The notes below the pieces were generated by a model. That model had not been told where the DNA came from. It was given only the letters and a program-made list of their open reading frames with translations, and made no database searches. This document shows positions 58,750 to 64,000 of a DNA stretch of 64,000 bases, one piece after another (position 1 is the stretch's first letter; each line of letters starts with the position of its first letter). This DNA is from Toxorhynchites rutilus septentrionalis (taxonomy: Eukaryota > Arthropoda > Insecta > Diptera > Culicidae), in NCBI RefSeq assembly GCF_029784135.1, contig NC_073745.1:77371569-77435568 (forward strand), read 5' to 3'. The translations under genes and the position numbers were made by a program.

Positions 58750-59261
58750 GAGGAGAAGGTTTTGAAGATTTTGCTCAAGCAGATATTGAGGAAATATTGG
58801 CAGATGACGAACTAAATGAAGAGGATTTAGTTAACATGATTCATGAAGACGACAAACCAGATGAAGATAATAATTCTGATGAAGATCAATCTGAACCAGT
58901 TACGCTCACAGCAAAATCCATCAGTGTGGGACTTGATTTGGGAAGAAATTTGGGAAATCATTTTCTACAATGCGACACGAATGTTGAACGAGCTCTTCAT
59001 TTCCAGAAAGATATTAACAGATGTTTAAGTCAATACGAAGAGGTCTATAAAGGTTTGGCGAAAAAACCTACGCAACTATTAATTACAGATGTTAATACAA
59101 AATCCCCTCAATATATGCTCTTCCCGAATTCGTCGACCGTTGAAGCAGAATCGGATCAGGAATGCTCTTGTGATGAAAGTGACATCATCACAAGAGCATT
59201 CCTGATCCGATCAATCAGAAACAAAAGACTAGTAGTTCCTGAAAGAGATGACAGCGAATAA
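58750..59261 (+). pseudogene. Tigger-type transposase, C-terminal part
   Basis: Reads FEDFAQADIEEILADDELNE, an acidic Asp/Glu-rich stretch (EDDKPDEDNNSDEDQSE), then LGNHFLQCDTNVERALHFQK and CLSQYEEVYKGLAKK, the usual C-terminal helical end of Tigger-type transposases. The final 20 codons run through a perfect 26-base inverted duplication (59150-59211), so the true C-terminus after SDQECSCDESD is altered. Roughly 100 residues between the catalytic core and this segment are missing. Confidence 0.8.
59150..59211. repeat. Perfect 26-base inverted duplication
   Basis: Arms 59150-59175 and 59186-59211 are exact reverse complements separated by AAAGTGACAT. The left arm is transposase coding sequence; the right arm is an inverted copy that replaces the original continuation. 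Confidence 0.95.
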
Positions 59262-59471
59262 ACTTATTACATATTTGATTTCTTGAATAATATATTTAAT
59301 AGGTAGATTTTTAAGATGTTTTACTTTTGTTTCACTTAAATAAATAACTAAAATAAATACATATGGGGAGTTTATTTCGTTTTACACGGTTTTACATAGA
59401 AAAATCGGGGATTATATTTTACACGGTTTTGTCGGGAACCTATCTTTAGTGTAAATCGAGGGATAGGTGTA

Positions 59472-60885
59472 CTGCCTTTCGGCATTTAAAGTAATTCTGT
59501 AATCACATTACACCCATTGGAGAATTGAAGAATGGCAGCTTACAGCTATTGAAGCAACCTTTCTTATGTTCGACAAAAACGGATTAAGCAATATCCTGTG
59601 TGGCTCACATGAAACTACATATATCTACAAACACCACCAGTATATCGCTCATGGAAAGTAAATCTACCAACCTTCGCGTGACACACACCACATAGCCGCC
59701 AGCTGTCAATAGAGCAACAGCACAAAAACCGGAGCTGCGAATTCATTGTGAAAGTGCCACGCGACCAGAGAGTTTGGTAGACAGGGAAGAAACTGAGCTG
59801 GCACACCTTCGGCAACACTTAGGAGCCCGATCCTAGCACACCCTCCACAAAAGCCCAATTTTTGTGAGTACAAACAGTAGACAATGGGGCGCAAATTACC
59901 GTTCTCCTTCCCCAAGCGCCTGACTAATGGTTCGGGACTTTTGTATCACTAAACTGTATCGTGAATCGAAAATCAGCTTAAGGTGGAATTTGTCGTAATT
60001 TTCTACTGAAAGCTTCTTCCGCCGTGAAACAGTCTAACCGACAGGTCGCGCCCTGCGGCTCCACGGCTCCTCTGTTGTTCACACATCTCTCATAACATCC
60101 GTAATGGCAAAGTGGATTAGACTGAACATCATTTGCACTCACTCTCATTCGGTACAGTGGCCACTTCAGCTACTTTTCCGCTACACTGTGCGATAACTAG
60201 CCCAGCAGGAGCAATTGTGGAACGCTGTGTGGGACGAATTTAAACTCTCCCCTTACTAGATCGGTCCCATGGTTGGGTACACGCTTTTAAACTAGGTCAG
60301 CAACCAAACATCATCACCGTCATCTGCTCCGTCATCGTTGTAATCGTCGTCATCTGGCACGGGAGCTGTGCAGGTTGGTTTCGAAATGGACCCCGCAATG
60401 GAAAGTGGGTAGGCTGCCGGTGCCGGAACCACACTCGGATGGGTTCCACGACGTATAAACGATTCACTCCCGCGGGACAGCGGGCGATGTTTCATTAAAT
60501 TTTATGAAAAATTCCACTGCTGCGCGTGGGTTCGGGAATGTTCATTTCGTTTCACTATTGCTACTGCTGCTTCCAGCGTTGCAGCCGCAGATGCTACTGT
60601 CGATGTACGGAAGAATGCTCTATTGAAATACCGGGAACGAGCACAGTGATAAAAATCATTTCTACATTGATCTGAATCCTTGAAGTTTCATCATTATTTT
60701 TAGGTTGTGAAGCTGAAACAATATCTGTTCCATGTTCATTTAGTACCAAATGCGTGTCAGTTAGGGCTTATTATCCCTCCAGCCGGCCGTTGGCACCAAT
60801 TGAGAGAACATCATTCTGAACTCAAAATTCAAAATTAATATATTTGATGATAAAGGAGAACCAAGGGATGATCATGCCTTTTATG
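59472..60885. other. Single-copy-like, less AT-rich region
   Basis: No transposon ends seen. Bases 59600-60620 are among the least AT-rich in the window and contain a GTC/ATC-rich patch (60300-60360). On the minus strand 60292-60495 encodes 67 codons with an Asp-rich end, without a recognisable domain. Could hold an exon or regulatory DNA; no evidence to choose. Confidence 0.4.
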
Positions 60886-60889
60886 TGGA

Positions 60890-61045
60890 GATGATCTGGC
60901 GTAGTGGTAACATCCACACCTTTCACGCTGAAGGTCACGAGTTCAATTCTCATTCCCGACATTCTTCCAAAAATGGAAGTAAAAGTGTCGATAGTACTAG
61001 CAAATTAGCCGAAAAAAAGTTCGATAGAAAGAGAGAACATACATA
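60890..61045 (+). mobile_element. tRNA-derived SINE family 3
   Basis: A box TGGCGTAGTGGTAACATCC and B box GAGTTCAATTC, with CTTTCACGCTGAAGG between in anticodon-arm position. It is related to the minus-strand copy at 16684-16783. The body continues with GGAAGTAAAAGTGTCGATAG. Its acceptor ends do not pair. Target duplication not resolved. Confidence 0.7.
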
Positions 61046-61573
61046 TTGAGCAGTATCTTTCGCTCAAGGACAGTATGTGATGGTCATCAAAAATGTCGAC
61101 CGTTTACAACCAGGGCCCGAAATCTTCGAAGATGAAGTGAACTCTTGAGATAACTTGTAACAAAAATCAATGATTTATCATTAGTAGCAGGGGAAAACAT
61201 TATTAGTAGCGTGTGAAGACATCATCTAGAAGGGGGTGGAATATTGTTGACTTGCTCCTTGTTGAATCCCATGATTTTGGCTAGGCTGCTAGAAACCTCC
61301 ACTAAGGTTTCGGGAAGACACACGATGCATCCTCATGAAGCGAGATGTCCAATCTCTTTCTGCCAGCTATGTAACCTGTTTGGATCCGTGCTGGATTTAT
61401 TTATTTTTTTTTTGCAAAAACAATCACCAGGCACCATCATGAATCGCTTTGCCCAATGCACAATGATGCATTTAAGTGGAAATTAGCATTTAGAGCTCGA
61501 CAGTTATTCTCTAGACAAAACTATCTTAAAAAAAGTTGTTACATATGACAGAGCGCTCATTTTTATATTATCA
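61046..61573. other. No feature recognised
   Basis: No element ends. The frame at 61244-61486 has no known domain. Confidence 0.4.
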
Positions 61574-62074
61574 AAAATAGGGTGACCAACATTTTCGATG
61601 AAATCAAAAACATAACTTTCTTATCTTTATAGATAGAGGTAAACATAGTTCGACAATGTTGTAGTCCCAGTCATTTGAGACATCTTTGTAGAACAAAGTA
61701 TTTTTTTCTTTCTCTTGAAATTACCACGTTAGGGTCACCATAAAAAAAACTGGTTTTTTGCTCTAACTTTTATATTTTAAATTCTACATGCGAACTGTCT
61801 TCGAAAGACTCTCAGAGCATACTAATACAAACATTCTGCGATGCAGAACTTGTCAATATCTCAAATTCACTCAAAATTATTGATATTTCTTCCCAAAAAA
61901 TACGCCCTCTTCAATTGTTTGTCATTCTTTCTGGGGCAAACATAAACAAAGTTTATTAACGGCATTTGAAAGCGCATATTTCACATTACATGATGTGTGA
62001 TTTTCACAACTATGTTATTTTTCGTGTTTGAGTAAATTAAAATTGGGATCATGAGTTTTTGAATAAAAAAATGG

Positions 62075-63388
62075 GTGGGTTATATCTATTACATAACCGC
62101 AAGGTTGACGTGGGACTTCCTTAGCTTAGCAATCATTTGTTTGGATTGGTTTAATTTTTGATTGAATGAAACAATTTCTGAATTCAATTGACGTCAATAT
62201 ATTTTTTTTGTGAGTAAAAAGATTGTATAATGCCAAGTATGGTCAATTCATACATTGTGATATATTATGGTCTTCGTTACAAGTAAATTTAATGACGGTC
62301 CTTTTACGTTCGGTATGATGCCTAGGACAAAATATGTGAACGGAAGAATTGTCAAACGATTATTTTATTTTACGTTTCCTTCTGAAATTTGCATCTCTCA
62401 AGTGTATGTACTTCACGAACAGCGAATTTGCTTGATTTAATAAACTTCAGGCACTCAGTTTCAATTTTGACATGTGCGTCGAATACATATTGTTTAATCA
62501 ACCAAATAGTTATCAACATTTTTCCTAATCATCAAATGGTATGCGTAGAAATTCAGTGAGCAGAAGATATGAAGGCATATCCTTCAATGAAATCTCGAAT
62601 AACCGAGCCAAAGTGTTGTGTTCGTACCCGCTTTTGTAATCCATGTTAGGAAACACTTTTCGGAGTGCAAAAAAGTACCCCGGCTTGCATGAATCAACAA
62701 CTTCAACTTCTTTTTTTATACTATAGAGGATTTATACTTGAAAGTTCATTCGCCTCTAGTGTCTGCACGATTTTCCCAGGTTCCTAAGTTTAGGAGACCG
62801 TGTTAAGGAAACATTTCCTAGTTTGCACAAAGGCAAGCGAGTACAAAAGTACTCGCAATTTGCATTTGTTTGCAAAGCCGATTTTCCCAGACATCTTGGT
62901 TCTGAAGTCTGTGTTGGGGAAACATATTTCAATCGGAACAAAATTACCCCCGACCTGCATGTATTTGCAATGCCAATTTCCCTACGCTCCATGGATTTGA
63001 AGTCTGTGTTAGGGAAACACACTCAGTCAGAACAAAAATACCCCCAACTTTCATGTGTTTGCAATGCCGATATCCCCAAGGCAGCTTGGTTTTGATGGCT
63101 GTGTTAGGGAAATCGTAAATCTGGCCAATCAAAACGAGGCAGTTAGGGCGTTTCGATAACGCTTAATATTTTACAATTATTCAATTATTTATCCAAATAA
63201 AAATAACATTTTATTAATTGCGTTAGAAGCGTAGAAATATTCCCTATCAATTGATGCAAACATCTTTCCGATCCAGTAAGAAATGTTCGAGTTATAAGCA
63301 TTCGGAATCTTTCATTTTTTCCTGCATGTTCTGTGTTTAGGTTTTCATTTTATCCCCCATATACTCCGGTTAGACGTAGTCCCACGTC
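62075..63388 (+). mobile_element. Hairpin-ended repeat, copy 4, with minisatellite
   Basis: The left end GTGGGTTATATCTAT ... TAACCGCAAGGTTGACGTGGGACTT matches the far end of copy 1. The right end GACGTAGTCCCACGTCAAAAA (63369-63389) is the family hairpin. About four to five minisatellite units lie at 62640-63120. It is in opposite orientation to copies 1 and 2. Confidence 0.6.
62640..63120. repeat. Minisatellite, about 95-base units
   Basis: Units carry TGTGTTAGGGAAAC-type phrases at about 62641, 62793, 62908, 63002 and 63099, plus GCAATGCCGAT and CTTGGTTTTGA. The last three are spaced about 95 bases; the first two are farther apart, with partial units between. The short open frames through the array are repeat artefacts. 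Confidence 0.75.
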
Positions 63389-63725
63389 AAAAACCATCAA
63401 TAACTTTGAGTAGGAATAAGGTATTGACAAGCTCTGCATCGCAAAATATTAATAAGGTCCAAAGGTCGTACGAAGACAGTTTGGATGTAGAATTTGAAAT
63501 CTAAAAGTTAAAACAGAAAAATCCGTTTTCTCATGATCACTCTAATGCGACTTAGAAAAAAAGCGCTAAATCGATTGTATTAAAAAATAGAAAAAAGCTT
63601 CGTTCTACAAAGTTGATAACAATAACTGGAACTAGAACATTGTCGAACTATGTTTATGGTTATCTATAAAGATAAGAAAGTTAGATTTTTTTTTATTTTA
63701 TCGACAGTTTTGGTCGCCCTATTTT

Positions 63726-64000
63726 AAATAATGTCCATAAAAGAAAGATTTAAATCATAGAATTATTTACTAATATGAAACACTTTCTCAGAGCTGCTTC
63801 AGAAATACCGAGGTTTACCACAATCCAACGCTTTGAATCTCCGAAGCATCGTTCGGACCATTTCTTATTGAATATCCAGGTAGCTTTCCAGTATCTCTTA
63901 GCAACAACACATTTCCAACGCTCCAAAAAACACATGGAACGCAACAGAAAATTTGAACCGAATCAGGTCGCATCACACCCGCTAGCATCGACAGTTATCA
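63726..64000. other. No feature recognised
   Basis: The window end has no repeat termini or protein domains that I recognise; the minus frame at 63750-63944 is unremarkable. Confidence 0.4.

Larger units (their letters stand above)
53350..59469 (+). mobile_element. pogo/Tigger-type transposon, split by nested insertions
   Basis: TA duplication at 53348-53349 and 59470-59471. Left end CACTTATCCTCCTATTTACAC; the right end read inward is CACCTATCCCTCGATTTACAC. Repeated TTTACACGG units lie behind both ends. The transposase N-terminal and catalytic part is at 53710-54650 and its C-terminal part at 58750-59261. Between them lies LINE copy C with two further insertions. Without the insertions the element would be about 2.1 kb, normal for the family. 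Confidence 0.85.
61574..63725. mobile_element. Foldback element with about 320-base arms
   Basis: Arm 61574-61893 and arm 63396-63725 are inverted copies: outer ends AAAATAGGGTGACCAAC / TTGGTCGCCCTATTTT, then CTTTCTTATCTTTATAGATA / TATCTATAAAGATAAGAAAG, and inner phrases such as CTGCGATGCAGAACTTGTCAA / TTGACAAGCTCTGCATCGCA. The hairpin-ended repeat copy 4 occupies most of the space between them and abuts the right arm. Confidence 0.8.

Noticed and set aside
62640..63120. CRISPR-like array (regularly spaced repeats)
   Set aside because: Units vary in spacing, have no unique spacers, and lie in a eukaryotic transposon.
62756..63132. Several 60-90 codon frames
   Set aside because: All are read-throughs of the minisatellite units; the same peptides recur with each repeat.

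Overview
This window looks like a gene-poor, transposon-filled stretch of a dipteran genome, most likely a large-genome mosquito. Three things point there. The one clear host gene exon encodes an insect A-type muscarinic acetylcholine receptor. Two Tc1/mariner-type elements have a DD37E catalytic spacing, a group described from mosquitoes. The repeat mix (I-clade LINEs with RNase H, several tRNA-derived SINEs, TTAA-flanked MITEs, long foldback elements) is typical of culicid introns and intergenic DNA. The assignment is inference; no species can be named from sequence alone.

Host gene: 19234-20153 on the minus strand is one exon with a 3' splice acceptor, a 60-base 5' leader, a start codon, five transmembrane segments and a splice donor with a split codon. 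It carries the N-terminal three quarters of the receptor core. Exons for the rest of loop 3, TM6 and TM7 must lie at lower coordinates or outside the window; I could not find them. Sequence on both sides of the exon is therefore probably intron.

Layout: 1-16800 is mostly MITEs, foldback elements and decayed DNA transposons. 17450-20420 is the receptor exon with its flanking intron. 20424-25353 is a 5'-truncated LINE (copy A) that contains a DD37E transposon and a TTAA MITE. 26633-30077 is LINE copy B, with a 15-base target duplication and a 29-base snap-back at its 5' end. 34496-36072 is a decayed Tc1-like element. 38847-44838 is a nearly complete LINE (copy D) with both ORFs and a 12-base target duplication, inserted in an older dispersed repeat. 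45200-51200 holds a mariner deletion derivative and three SINE insertions with clear target duplications. 53350-59469 is a pogo/Tigger-type element split by LINE copy C, which is itself split by a pogo-like MITE and a second DD37E element. 61574-63725 is a foldback element carrying a minisatellite-bearing repeat with a terminal hairpin.

Every transposon ORF seen here carries at least one stop, frameshift or deletion, so none looks able to move by itself. Because LINE copies share sequence, uninterrupted copies act as empty-site references for the nested insertions, and several insertion boundaries can be placed to the base. I did not find an obvious new multi-gene system. The most unusual signals are the two perfect snap-back inverted duplications, the hairpin/sub-terminal-repeat family that carries a good RNA polymerase II core promoter and (in another copy) a histone-type 3' stem-loop match, and the nested stack at 53-59 kb.
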